Assembly (NCBI GenBank): GCA_018266555.1
Contig: JAFEAF010000012.1
Coordinates: 1 to 64,000, forward strand
DNA length: 64,000 nucleotides
Origin: Bacteroidota bacterium
GTDB taxonomy: Bacteria; Bacteroidota; Bacteroidia; Chitinophagales; Chitinophagaceae
Reading direction: 5' to 3'
The notes beneath the pieces are model-generated. The model ran no database searches. It was given only the letters and a program-made list of their open reading frames with translations, and was not told the origin of the DNA. This document shows, one piece after another, positions 20,101 to 28,480 of this stretch. A program made the position numbers and the translations under genes. Numbering within the stretch: the first letter of the stretch is position 1; every line of letters begins with the position of its first letter.

Positions 20101-23100
20101 GAGTTCTGGCTCCAATCAATGTACGATCGCCTTTTTCATAAGCATAACGGTCTTCGATCAGGTTGGCATTTTTATCATAAGTGACAATGTCTATCACCTG
20201 TGCATCAAAAATCTCACGGATCTTTTCTCCCACCATGTCATAGATGGATTGCATGTCTAATTTAGAAGCCAGTCCTTCCTGCACACTGTTGATAATTCCT
20301 AATTCTGCATTGCGTTGCTCGGTTTCTTTTAATAATCTTACTGTCTCGTCAAAGCGGCGGGCACTTTCCAAGCCTACGCTCATACTGTTAGCTAATGTTT
20401 TCAACAGGTTCACATCAGATTCTGAAAATGCATTTTCCTTATCAAGGTTTTGCAGGCTGATCATTCCTTTTACCTGGCTGCCGGAAACGAGCGGAACAAA
20501 TAATACAGATTTTGGTTGTTCGCCAAGTAGTACATTTGAATTAAGTTCTTTGCTTTTTCTTTCTAAATTTTCATTGATAAGAAAAACTTCTTTTGAATCT
20601 ATTACCTGTTTCCTGAATCCTTTTGGCTCCCACGATCCTACTAAAGTTCTGTCCCCTTTTTCATAAGCATAATGATCAGTTAAAAGATTAGTCTCTTTAT
20701 CGTAAGTGGCAATATCTATCACCTGCGCCTGGAATATTTGCCTTAATTTTTCACCCACCATTTCGTAAATGGTTTTCATATCCATTTCTCTTACCAACCC
20801 TTCCTGTACACTGTTGATGACAGCTAATTCTTCCACACGGTGACTTAATTCTTTGGTGCGTTCTGCCACAGTGTTTTCAAGTTCTTTATGTTTTTCACGA
20901 AGCTGCCGGGTGCGCCAGCGGATGATTATGTAAATGATGCCTAATGCAAGTAGTGCATACAATAAATAGGCCCACCAGGTACTGTACCATGGTGGTAAAA
21001 TTTCAAAAGGGTACGTGGCTTCATCACTTTGTTTATTGTAAATATTTACGGCTCTTACATGAAATGTATATTTTCCGGGAGAAAGGTTGGTATATTCTTT
21101 ATAATAGTTATTGCCCAGGTCAGACCAATTGCTTTCAAAACCCTCCAGCCAGGTTTGGTATTGTGTTTTATCTTCTTGTTCAAAGAAAGGAGCGGCATAT
21201 TCGAAGCGAAGCGTATTATTTTTATGAGAAATGGAAAAAGTATTTTTATTATTATCATTTAAAGTGCTTAATGCTTCTTTTCCTGCGGAAACAAAAGTTA
21301 AAACTGCTTTGAACGATTCATCATAATTTTTTTCCAGTTTTTCATCATAGCGTATCAACCCATCCGTGGTGCAGATCCAGAGTGTATTGTTTTTATCAGA
21401 ATAAAAGTTTGCAAAAGTAAGTTCGTTAATCGAATTCAGGTTTGCGTTTTCTATATGATAGCCACCACCCGGTTGTGGAATGGCTTTCCTGGTTTCTTTA
21501 CCTATTTTGATCCAGACTATTCCTTTCTGATCTTCGCCCATGGTTAATTCTGTAGAGCCCCCACCTTTTGAAAACCTGCCAAAAGTAGTATCTATTACAT
21601 AACGCTTTTTTGTATCATCGAATGTAAAGAGCGAAGAATCCGCTACAAAATAATTAATACCATTAAACGTGTACATGGTTCCCACTCCGTTGGGATATCC
21701 GTCATTAACACCATATTTTTCAAAAGATGTTTTTTTCTTGTCAAAATCACCGTTTTCGTTAATGGCAAGGTTGATCCGGTAGTCCCAGCCATTTTGTGTT
21801 CCCGCCCAAAATGTCCCGTCTTTGTTTTCCGCAAAAGTCCATATCTGGTCAGTGATCCCCGGAATATATCCTTTGAACGTCCAATTATCAGGTTGGTCTT
21901 TCCTTGTGAAAATGGCTACACCAGAAGGACCGCCCCCCAGTAATAGGCTCGGATTTCTTTTTGAAATAAATAATGCAGATAAAGTAAGGTCACCGCTCAC
22001 GGAAGGTCGAATGGTGATTACTTTTTTATTTTGTATGGCAAAAAGGCCATCTGCGCAAATGAGTAATTTATTTCCGTCGGGGATCAGATTAAAAACCTGG
22101 TTTTGAGGGATGCCTGCCACTAACTCAAATCGTTTGTTTTCTTTATTAAAACGCAAAAGCCCATTGGTGGTTCCTATATAAAGATCATCTTCAAACCTCA
22201 CCATGGAAAGCACGCTGGTGCTGATACCTGATTGGAGATTGAACTGGGTAAGCGGAGAGGAAATATCCACTCTGGAGATTCCATTGTCCAACGCTAACCA
22301 CAGGGTGCTTCTTTTGTCGAGGAAAGGAGCATAAATAGATTCATCCTGCAAGCCAACAGAGCGATTGATTCTTTGAATCAGTTTTCCTTTTGCGTCAATG
22401 ATTAATAGCCCGATACCGGTTGAAGACAAGGCATAATTACCATTTGGTAATTGAATTCCTTTATATAATATGGCGCCGGATTTTAAAATAGGGTCTGCAT
22501 CGGTAGCAAAAGGCCTGAATGTTTTTCCATTATATATGTAAAGGCCGCTGTAAAACATTCCCACCAGGTATTGCTTTTCCCCATCAGGCCCTGCTGAATA
22601 AGGAAGCATTACCTGCATTCTTTCCTTACCCAAAAATTCACTGCCCGGAACAAGGACTAATGAGTCATTCACCATTTTGAATAAACCCAATCCTTGCTGA
22701 TGAACATAAAAATCGCCATCTATATAAAAGGAATACATGAAACGGGTCTGCGGTTTCCACACTTTTATTTCCCTGTCTTTATCAGAACCTCCCAGTTTTT
22801 TTTCTCCTATTCGGAAAATATATTCTCTTGATTGAAAATAAACGCTGTTATCTGTTGCATAAGCCGACCATATATCCAGAAAGTTCCGGTTTTCGGGGGG
22901 GATCAGATCAAGTAAAGACTTCGTGATGGTTTGCCCCAGACTATCGTTGGTTAAATAACCGAGGTCTCCATAAGCGCCGTAATAAATAACCCCGTTTTTA
23001 TTTTTTGTCATGGAGCGGACCACAGTGGATGCCGAGTTTATTTTGAACCCGATCTTTCTCCATTTTACTCCATCGTACTGCAGGATATAATTCTGAGTCC

Positions 23101-23317
23101 CGAAATACATGATGCCCTGTCCATCTTCCTGCACACACCATATCTGCGGCAGGGCTTTAAATGTTTTAGCTGAATAGTTGGTGATAAAAGGAAGCCCGGT
23201 CTCTGAATCAGTCTGTGCAGAGACAATAAAAATGAAACAGGATAGCAGAAGAGTTCCGGCAAATTTTAAAAAAAGCAATTTACCAGGATTTGAAAAATAG
23301 TATAATTTTTTTTGCAT
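14129..23317 (-). CDS. Giant hybrid histidine kinase: two-component propeller, ten GAF domains, HisKA, HATPase, two REC
   Basis: The 3062-residue protein starts with a signal peptide (ending FIVSAQ). A two-component-regulator beta-propeller (residues about 30-690) and a Y_Y_Y domain (about 700-770) precede a membrane helix near 780-800 and a coiled coil. Ten GAF domains follow (about 840-2566), each of 174-179 residues including a near-identical linker (LFDETTRLLKETEQRTAEL). The transmitter has a HisKA His in STVSHELRTPL near 2600 and HATPase_c boxes DTGIGIAK and GTGLGLPICKEIV. The first receiver is intact (LILDVMMPEING). The second is short and degenerate (IIILNSVLSA, Asn for Asp; no Lys motif). 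Typical one-component propeller kinases of Bacteroidota have no GAF array. It likely heads the operon with the receiver, GAF-cyclase and HD genes. Confidence 0.95.
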   Translation of the reverse strand: MQKKLYYFSNPGKLLFLKFAGTLLLSCFIFIVSAQTDSETGLPFITNYSAKTFKALPQIWCVQEDGQGIMYFGTQNYILQYDGVKWRKIGFKINSASTVVRSMTKNKNGVIYYGAYGDLGYLTNDSLGQTITKSLLDLIPPENRNFLDIWSAYATDNSVYFQSREYIFRIGEKKLGGSDKDREIKVWKPQTRFMYSFYIDGDFYVHQQGLGLFKMVNDSLVLVPGSEFLGKERMQVMLPYSAGPDGEKQYLVGMFYSGLYIYNGKTFRPFATDADPILKSGAILYKGIQLPNGNYALSSTGIGLLIIDAKGKLIQRINRSVGLQDESIYAPFLDKRSTLWLALDNGISRVDISSPLTQFNLQSGISTSVLSMVRFEDDLYIGTTNGLLRFNKENKRFELVAGIPQNQVFNLIPDGNKLLICADGLFAIQNKKVITIRPSVSGDLTLSALFISKRNPSLLLGGGPSGVAIFTRKDQPDNWTFKGYIPGITDQIWTFAENKDGTFWAGTQNGWDYRINLAINENGDFDKKKTSFEKYGVNDGYPNGVGTMYTFNGINYFVADSSLFTFDDTKKRYVIDTTFGRFSKGGGSTELTMGEDQKGIVWIKIGKETRKAIPQPGGGYHIENANLNSINELTFANFYSDKNNTLWICTTDGLIRYDEKLEKNYDESFKAVLTFVSAGKEALSTLNDNNKNTFSISHKNNTLRFEYAAPFFEQEDKTQYQTWLEGFESNWSDLGNNYYKEYTNLSPGKYTFHVRAVNIYNKQSDEATYPFEILPPWYSTWWAYLLYALLALGIIYIIIRWRTRQLREKHKELENTVAERTKELSHRVEELAVINSVQEGLVREMDMKTIYEMVGEKLRQIFQAQVIDIATYDKETNLLTDHYAYEKGDRTLVGSWEPKGFRKQVIDSKEVFLINENLERKSKELNSNVLLGEQPKSVLFVPLVSGSQVKGMISLQNLDKENAFSESDVNLLKTLANSMSVGLESARRFDETVRLLKETEQRNAELGIINSVQEGLASKLDMQSIYDMVGEKIREIFDAQVIDIVTYDKNANLIEDRYAYEKGDRTLIGARTPNGFRKHVIETKQLLWHNENVEQATKDYNNEILLGDMPKSQLYVPMIAGGEVKGVISLQNLDHEQAFSNSDVSLLTTLANSMSVALESARLFDETTRLLKETEQRTAELAVINSVQDGLAKELDMQGIYNLIGDRVQKLFDAQVVIIGSFDHANKLEFFNYTFENGQLYKIEPRPINKLRQLLIERKSRIYIETEKQAREEYGLTAIGDTKMPKSLLFVPLISGNEIKGYVSLQNIDKESAFSESDIRLLETLANSMSVALENARLFDETTRLLKETEQRTAELAVINSVQEGLAKELDIDAIYTMIGDRIRNLFDAQAVVISTLNIVAQTEEFKYIVEKGKRFYPKPRPLGKLRLHLIQSKKKIVINNQEEGKEWFGTEVVPGTEPIKSAVFVPLMIGDKITSYVTLQNIDKENAFTESHIRLLETLANSMSVALENARLFDETNRLLKETEQRTAELRIINSVQEGLASKLDIQAIYDLVGDKIRDVFDTQGIAIAYYDRERNYINNYYYLYKGKRIYDYGFALGKGLTSHIIQTAQPLLINENAIERYKELGAIFAPTETEDAAKSWLGLPLISGGKANGVIRLENYEREHAYTDSDVSLLQTLANSMSVALENARLFDETSRLLKETEQRNAELAVINSVQENLVAQMDMQGIYNLVGEKMREIFNAQVIDIVTYDKRTNLIEDRYSYEKGDRTLVGPREPGGFRKHIIQTKQLLLHNENVEKAMEEFGNKVIIGESPKSQVYVPMMAAGEVTGIISLQNLDQEHAFSDSDVNLLTTLVNSMSVALESARLFDETTRLLKETEQRTAELGIINSVQQGLASKLDMQSIYDLVGEKMRELFSAQVIDIVSYDKLSNTIEDRYTFEKGDRTLLGARPLKGFRRYVITTGKPLVINKDLEAERPKYDNTVLAGQASKSLVMVPMIAGNEVTGAVSLQNLDKENAFSESDVNLLITLSSSMSVALESAKRFDETKRLLKETEQRTAELAVINSVQEGLAKELDMKGIYEMVGDRLSSLFPDSQTLVIRTFDHELGLEHWQYAKEKGVRQLVSPRPFNWNSKQLITTKRPLNIEKNYVEIAKKYGGTGVTQGQPPKSAVFVPMMVGDIIKGSVSLQNVDEENAFTEADLRLLTTITNSMSVALENARLFEETNRLLKETKQRTEELGVINSVQEDLVREINMQKIYDLVGDRICELFDMQTLIIRTFDNHTGLEHFHYAVEKGAHLERISQPFMWANKLLIKNKQPILINENYAQTAHKHGGKGVGKGLPPKSAIFVPMIVGDQVKGSVSLQNVEKEHAFTESDLRLLTTLTNSLSVALENARLFDETNRLLADTKQRATELGTVNSISKALTSQLDSEELIQLVGDQMKEMFDANIVYLALLNKKTNIIEFPYQYGDDMQPLKLGDGLTSKIILSGEPLLINKELLEQRAQSGVQRIGIPAASYLGVPIPVGDEIIGVLSVQSTEHENRFDENDQRLLSTIASSVGVALKNAQLFEEVQEAKMVAEEASKNAEKANQAKSAFLSTVSHELRTPLTSVLGFAKIINKRLDEKIFPLVDKKDSKVHKTVGQITENLKVVISEGERLTHLINDVLDLAKIEAGKMEWNMETVNMAEVAERAIAATTSLFANKNLKLVKNIDTDVPEISGDRDKLIQVIINLISNSVKFTEKGSITCNVFQKENELIVSVTDTGIGIAKADYAAVFEQFKQVGGDTLTDKPKGTGLGLPICKEIVEHHGGRIWLESELGKGSVFSFALPVISSGKLTTKPMHLNELVRQLKEQMSFSQLKVEGKNSTILVVDDDDSIRSLLQQELSDAGYLIEEASNGKEALDSIRRNRPDLIILDVMMPEINGFDVAAILKNDPQTMDIPIIVLSIVQDKARGFRIGVDRYLTKPIDTAQLFTEVGSLLEQGKSKRKVMVVDEDGAAVRSLTDVLQAKGYHVVESDGKELVEKAIATQPDIIILNSVLSAKQEIVQTLRFEKGLENVLFFIYQ
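15610..20830 (-). repeat. Ten tandem GAF-encoding repeats, period 522-537 bp
   Basis: Coding tandem repeat inside the giant kinase gene. The landmark for the linker motif INSVQ(E/D)GL recurs at about 20801, 20276, 19751, 19226, 18701, 18164, 17636, 17114, 16583 and 16052. The first five units are spaced exactly 525 bp. Linkers are the most conserved part, and GAF cores diverge. By core sequence, units 1, 2, 6 and 7 form one class (IDIVTYDK, EKGDRTL), units 3, 4, 8 and 9 are closer to each other (FDH..LE, PRP or PF), and units 5 and 10 stand apart. Confidence 0.9.
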
Positions 23318-23457
23318 ACGGCGGCAGTTAACAAAGACTATTAAAGTTTCTCTGAGAATTGGATGAATCCGTTTTCGGTTATCGTTGGGGGTAGGGAGTG
23401 ATGTGTGGTTAGCCTAGTCAGTAAATATAGTCAAAATTTGATTCCGGTTGAGTTGTT

Positions 23458-25095
23458 TTATACAAAACAAAACCGGTCACCATCAAACAATCCTTTATCA
23501 CTTAATTTCAAATGCGGGATTACCAGCAATGCCATAAAAGAAAGTGTCATGAATGGTGCGGAAAGTGTGGAGCCGAGTTCTTTAGCCATTGCATCAATCT
23601 TAGTATAGGCTGCTGCAACTTTATAACCATCTTCATTACTCATCAATCCTGCAACCGGCAAGGCCACTACCATTTCTTTTTCGTCTCCGACAGCACCAAC
23701 GCCACCCTGCTTTTCAATTACAATATTCACAGCATCACAAATACTTTTATCATCCACACCCACTGCAACAATATTGTGTGAATCATGTGCCACAGAAGAA
23801 GCAATAGCGCCTACTTTTAATCCAAAATTTTTAATAAATGATTTGACAACCGGGGCATCCTGGTACCTGTTTACCACCACTATTTTTAATATATCATCTT
23901 TTGGATTACTTATTAGTTGATTATTGATGATTGCCGGTGATACTGAAATTTTATTTGTTATAAGCTGCCCGTCCAGCGCTTCAATAACCGGGATCGTGAT
24001 TGCTGAACCATCTATCGTGAATGGGTATGCAAAATCTCCGGGTTGCTTTTTGGTACACGAAAAATTATTTATGACATGCGATTGCCGGCTTTGGATGAGT
24101 GATTTTCCATGTTCAGCCACTAATTTCCCGTTGATAAAAGTTTTGATTGCTTCAAAGTTTTCCAGGTCTTTAACTATAATAAAATCGGCGGGATCGCCTT
24201 CCCGTAATAATCCCACATCTAATTTATAATGAAGAACCGGGTTGACACAAGCTGCCTGTAAAACTTTGAACAGATCAATTCCTTTTGCCACTGCTCTTGC
24301 ACAAAGCTGGTTGATATGCCCCACCGCTAAGCTATCCGGATGTTTATCATCACTGCAAAACATCATCTGATCCGGGTAGTCATGTACAAGATCAATCAGT
24401 GCTTCAAAATTTTTTGCTGCGCTGCCTTCACGAATGATGATCTTCATTCCGTAGTTGAGTTTATCCAGGGCTTCTTCTTTAGTGAAACATTCATGATCGG
24501 TGGTTATACCGGCATTAATATATTTTTTTGCCTGCTCGCCTCTCAACCCCGGCGCATGACCGTCAACCGGTTTATTTAATTTATGTGCAGATGAAATTTT
24601 TTTCATCACCCCTTCATCCTGGTTCAGCACCCCCGGAAAATTCATCATCTCACTGAGATATTTTATGTCATTTCTTTTCAAAAGCGTTTCTACATCTTTT
24701 GAATCCAATGTAGCGCCGGCAGTTTCAAACGTTGTAGCAGGTACGCAGCTTGGCGCACCAAAATTGAATTTGAAAGGAACGGTTTTCCCGTTTTCAATCA
24801 TGAACTCAACGCCTTCAATGCCGCAAACATTTGCAATTTCATGCGGATCGCTAACCGTTGCAACGGTGCCATGCACCACTGCCAGTTTTGCAAACTCAGA
24901 AGGGACGAGCATGGAACTTTCAATGTGAACATGGGCGTCTATGAAGCCGGGAAGTATGTATGTGCCGTTGGCGGGTAACCGGTCTCCGGATTTTTGAATT
25001 GAGATGATCTTTCCATCCTCAATTTTTATTTCAGCTTCGTAAATCTTTTTTTGCTGAACATCTACCAGGTTACCGCTTATGGAAAACGAATTCAT
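23458..25095 (-). CDS. ade: Adenine deaminase
   Basis: This 545-residue amidohydrolase is predicted to convert adenine to hypoxanthine and ammonia in purine salvage. The N-terminal metal site is present ([14 protein letters not shown]), with further family motifs [50 protein letters not shown] and, in the C-terminal domain, [12 protein letters not shown]. Length matches bacterial Ade enzymes (about 540-600). It is transcribed divergently from the BNR protein gene, 88 bases apart, and is not obviously in an operon. Confidence 0.95.
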   Translation of the reverse strand: MNSFSISGNLVDVQQKKIYEAEIKIEDGKIISIQKSGDRLPANGTYILPGFIDAHVHIESSMLVPSEFAKLAVVHGTVATVSDPHEIANVCGIEGVEFMIENGKTVPFKFNFGAPSCVPATTFETAGATLDSKDVETLLKRNDIKYLSEMMNFPGVLNQDEGVMKKISSAHKLNKPVDGHAPGLRGEQAKKYINAGITTDHECFTKEEALDKLNYGMKIIIREGSAAKNFEALIDLVHDYPDQMMFCSDDKHPDSLAVGHINQLCARAVAKGIDLFKVLQAACVNPVLHYKLDVGLLREGDPADFIIVKDLENFEAIKTFINGKLVAEHGKSLIQSRQSHVINNFSCTKKQPGDFAYPFTIDGSAITIPVIEALDGQLITNKISVSPAIINNQLISNPKDDILKIVVVNRYQDAPVVKSFIKNFGLKVGAIASSVAHDSHNIVAVGVDDKSICDAVNIVIEKQGGVGAVGDEKEMVVALPVAGLMSNEDGYKVAAAYTKIDAMAKELGSTLSAPFMTLSFMALLVIPHLKLSDKGLFDGDRFCFV

Positions 25096-25183
25096 TTCAA
25101 TTGTAATATTTGATGAAGTTACACGTAATTTACTACCTTCAATCGGACATTAAAACAAAACTGTCTTCACAAAAATTGCTTAT

Positions 25184-28100
25184 ATGAGAAAACTACTTTT
25201 TATTCTTGGTGCGATTTCATTTATTACAGTTTCTGCTCAGAGAAAAATCCGGGTCAAATCAACGGAGAAAACAGCTACTGCAACGAATGCTGATTCTATT
25301 TTATTTTCAAAACTAAACTACCGCTTGATCGGGCCCTTCCGCGGTGGCCGAAGTGCTGCTGTAGCCGGCAGCTACAAAGAAAAAAATACATTTTATTTCG
25401 GTGGTGTTGGCGGCGGTGTTTGGAAAACAACGGATGGCGGTAACAGTTGGAAAAATATTTCTGATAAATATTTTGGCGGCAGTATTGGTTCTATAGTTGT
25501 TGCTCCCAGTGATGAAGAAATAATATATGTGGGTGAAGGACAAAATACCGTAAGGGGAAATGTAAGCGAAGGATTAGGCGGTATGTGGCGCAGTGATGAT
25601 GGAGGAAAGAGCTGGAACAATATTGGTCTGAAAGATGGCCGCCATATTATCCGCATTATTGTTCATCCGAGGAACCCGGATATTGTGTGGGTAGCAGTCA
25701 TGGGACATATATTCGGTCCCAATGAAGAACGTGGTGTATATAAAACTACAGATGGGGGTAAAAACTGGAAACGGGTTTTGTTTGTCAATAACCAAACTGC
25801 CTGTAGCGATCTGGTAATGGAACCGGGAAATCCAAAAGTTCTTTATGCCGGCATGTGGCGGGTGATCAGGACGCCTTATTCATTGGAGAGTGGCGGTGAT
25901 GGCAGCGGACTATGGAAAAGCACAGACGGAGGTGAAACCTGGAAAAATATTTCTGCCAATAAAGGATTGCCGAAAGGAACCTGGGGAATCGTAGGAGTGG
26001 CGGTTGCACCATCGAATACCGATAAAATTTATTCCATTATTGAAAATAAAAATGGTGGACTGTTTGTAAGCAATGATGGCGGAGATACCTGGTCGCTGGC
26101 ATCGGGTGATAATAATATCCGCCAGCGGGCATGGTATTATACAAAAGTGTATGTGGATCCGCAGAATGAAAATCTTGTTTACTGTCCCAATGTAAATTTC
26201 ATGCGCAGTACAGATGGCGGGCATACATTTCAAAGTATCCGTACTCCCCATGGCGATCATCATGATCTGTGGATTGATCCGGAAAATGGTAAAAGAATGG
26301 TAGTGGCAGATGATGGTGGAGCGCAGGTTACTTTTAACGGTGGTACCAGTTGGAGTACTTATCTCAATCAACCCACTGTGGAGACATACCGCTTAAGCAC
26401 CGATAATGCTTTTCCGTATCATATTTTGTTTGCACAGCAGGACAATGGCGCTTTCAGAATAAAAAGCAGGACCTATGGTGCCGGGATCACTGAATCAGAC
26501 CTGGAAGATGTGGCAGGAAGCGAAAGCGGTTATATCGTTGCTGATCCGCTGAATCCTGATATTACTTATGGCGGAAATTACCAGGGCTTATTGCAACGAC
26601 TTGATTTGCGTACGGGAGAAAGCCGTATGATCAATGTGTGGCCTATAGATAATATGGGTGCAGGAGCCAACGCAGCAAAATATCGTTTTCAATGGAACTA
26701 CCCGATTTTCTTTTCTCCCAATGATCCTAAAAAATTATATGCGGCCGGCAATCATTTATTTGCAACAGAAGATGAAGGAAAGTCCTGGAAGATGATCTCT
26801 CCCGATCTGACGACAAATGATAAAAGTAAACAGGCATCCAGCGGCGGACCCATTACGCAGGACAATACCAGCGTGGAATATTATTGCACTATTTTTTATG
26901 CAACCGAAAGCTGGCTCGAAAAAGATTTATTATGGACAGGAAGTGATGATGGTGTGTTATCTCTAAGTAAAGATGGAGGCAAAAACTGGGAGAATGTAAC
27001 TCCGAAAGATGCTCCGCAATGGATGATGTGGAACTGCATAGAAGTGGATCCGTTTAAAAAAGGCGGAGCTTATGTAGTAGGTACCCGGTATAAGCTGGAC
27101 GATTTCAAATCGTATATCTACAAAACAGAAGACTATGGTAAAACCTGGAAGCAGATCGTTAATGGAATTGATCAGATGCATTTTACCCGTTGTTTGCGTG
27201 CAGACAGAAAAAGGCCGGGGCTTTTATACGCAGGCACTGAATACGGAATGTATATTTCTTATGATGATGGCGCCAACTGGAAATCATTTCAATTGAATCT
27301 TCCTGTAACTCCCGTTGTGGACCTTGCCATTAAAAATAATGACCTGATCGTCGGTACCCAGGGCAGAAGCCTGTATATTCTTGATGACCTAACAGTATTA
27401 CAAGAAAAAAAGGATGATGTATTAAACCAGGATCTTTATGTATTCAGTGTGAATCCTGCATACCGGATGCCGGGCGGAGGTCGTTTTTTCTTCGGAGGTT
27501 TTGGCGGTGGTAATGAAAATATAGGAAAAAATCCGCCGAACGGAGTTGTGTTTAATTATTACCTGAAAAATGTTACGGATTCTACCAGGCTTTCAATAAC
27601 GATACTGGATAAAAATAAAAATGTGATAAAAACATTTCCTGAAAAGGAAAGGGTAGGATTTTCCGGTCGCTTTCCGGGAATGCAGGGGATTCAGAATACG
27701 GCTTCCGGAAAAGTTGAAGTGAATAAGGGGATGAACCAGTTTGAGTGGGATATGAATTATCCTGAAGCGGAAAGAGTGGATGGATTGATTTTGTGGAATG
27801 GATTCATCGGCGGACCAAAAGCTGCTCCGGGAAATTATTTTGCCAAATTCAAATCAGGTATTGATTCATCAGAAGTTCCGTTTACCATTGTAGCTGATCC
27901 AAATTATAAAACGTCCCAGTCGGATTATGATGAACAGTTTAACTTCCTGATCAAACTGCGTGATAAATCAACTGAAGTAATGAAGGCTATTAAAGAAATC
28001 CGTGAGGTGCGGCAGCAAATGAATGATTTCAGCGACAGGATCGGTAGAGAAATGCCTAAAGAAATAAAAAAGGAAACAGACACGATCAGCAAGCAACTGA

Positions 28101-28381
28101 CCGCAGTGGAAGAGGCATTGCACCAGACTAAAGCGAAGAGCGGTCAGGATGTATTGAATTTCCCCATCAGGCTGGATGATAAACTTTCGAGTATTTACAA
28201 TGCGGCATCAGCCGGGCAGTCCGGTCTTTCCAAACAAGCAAAGGATGCTTATTCAGAATTGGAACCATTAATTGATGTGCAGTTGAATACCTTGAAAAAA
28301 ATTATGAGCGATGATGTGGGCAAACTCAATCGTCTGATCCACGAAAAAACACTTCCGGTGATCGGGGTAAAAAAAGATTGA
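25184..28381 (+). CDS. Secreted VPS10/BNR-repeat beta-propeller protein
   Basis: This 1065-residue protein has a signal peptide (MRKLLFILGAISFITVSAQ) and many BNR/Asp-box repeats of the form S-x-D-G-G-x-x-W (KTTDGGNSWKNI, RSDDGGKSWNNI, KTTDGGKNWKRV, KSTDGGETWKNI, SNDGGDTWSLA, KSWKMISPD, KDGGKNWENV). They suggest a two-propeller sortilin-like fold over residues 40-740, followed by a beta-sandwich-like region with a Gly-rich segment and a helical C-terminal stretch (about 900-1060). Such proteins are often annotated as 'glycosyl hydrolase', but no catalytic residues can be assigned. It probably acts in the periplasm or outside the cell. A strong terminator follows at 28432. Confidence 0.88.
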   Translation: MRKLLFILGAISFITVSAQRKIRVKSTEKTATATNADSILFSKLNYRLIGPFRGGRSAAVAGSYKEKNTFYFGGVGGGVWKTTDGGNSWKNISDKYFGGSIGSIVVAPSDEEIIYVGEGQNTVRGNVSEGLGGMWRSDDGGKSWNNIGLKDGRHIIRIIVHPRNPDIVWVAVMGHIFGPNEERGVYKTTDGGKNWKRVLFVNNQTACSDLVMEPGNPKVLYAGMWRVIRTPYSLESGGDGSGLWKSTDGGETWKNISANKGLPKGTWGIVGVAVAPSNTDKIYSIIENKNGGLFVSNDGGDTWSLASGDNNIRQRAWYYTKVYVDPQNENLVYCPNVNFMRSTDGGHTFQSIRTPHGDHHDLWIDPENGKRMVVADDGGAQVTFNGGTSWSTYLNQPTVETYRLSTDNAFPYHILFAQQDNGAFRIKSRTYGAGITESDLEDVAGSESGYIVADPLNPDITYGGNYQGLLQRLDLRTGESRMINVWPIDNMGAGANAAKYRFQWNYPIFFSPNDPKKLYAAGNHLFATEDEGKSWKMISPDLTTNDKSKQASSGGPITQDNTSVEYYCTIFYATESWLEKDLLWTGSDDGVLSLSKDGGKNWENVTPKDAPQWMMWNCIEVDPFKKGGAYVVGTRYKLDDFKSYIYKTEDYGKTWKQIVNGIDQMHFTRCLRADRKRPGLLYAGTEYGMYISYDDGANWKSFQLNLPVTPVVDLAIKNNDLIVGTQGRSLYILDDLTVLQEKKDDVLNQDLYVFSVNPAYRMPGGGRFFFGGFGGGNENIGKNPPNGVVFNYYLKNVTDSTRLSITILDKNKNVIKTFPEKERVGFSGRFPGMQGIQNTASGKVEVNKGMNQFEWDMNYPEAERVDGLILWNGFIGGPKAAPGNYFAKFKSGIDSSEVPFTIVADPNYKTSQSDYDEQFNFLIKLRDKSTEVMKAIKEIREVRQQMNDFSDRIGREMPKEIKKETDTISKQLTAVEEALHQTKAKSGQDVLNFPIRLDDKLSSIYNAASAGQSGLSKQAKDAYSELEPLIDVQLNTLKKIMSDDVGKLNRLIHEKTLPVIGVKKD

Positions 28382-28431
28382 CGATAAAGTGATTTTCCTA
28401 TACAGAAATTTGTTTTCCGGCATATTATTTT

Positions 28432-28464
28432 CGGCTGAATGTACAGGACATTCGGCCGTTTTTG
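28432..28464 (+). terminator. Rho-independent terminator after the BNR gene
   Basis: An 11-bp stem (CGGCTGAATGT at 28432-28442 with ACATTCGGCCG at 28448-28458, one G-T pair) with loop ACAGG is followed by a T-rich run. It separates the BNR gene from the lipoprotein gene, whose ATG comes at 28481. Confidence 0.85.
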
Positions 28465-28480
28465 ATTTTAATCCCAGCTT

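Noticed and set aside
15018-20666. Many long open frames on the plus strand opposite the giant kinase gene
   Set aside because: They repeat with the GAF period, give low-complexity Ser/Leu/Val-rich translations, and are shadows of the highly biased coding strand.
15610-20830. Regular repeats of about 525 bp that could suggest a CRISPR-like or satellite array
   Set aside because: They lie in one uninterrupted reading frame and encode GAF domains with linkers. Period and conservation follow protein domains, not short repeats with spacers.
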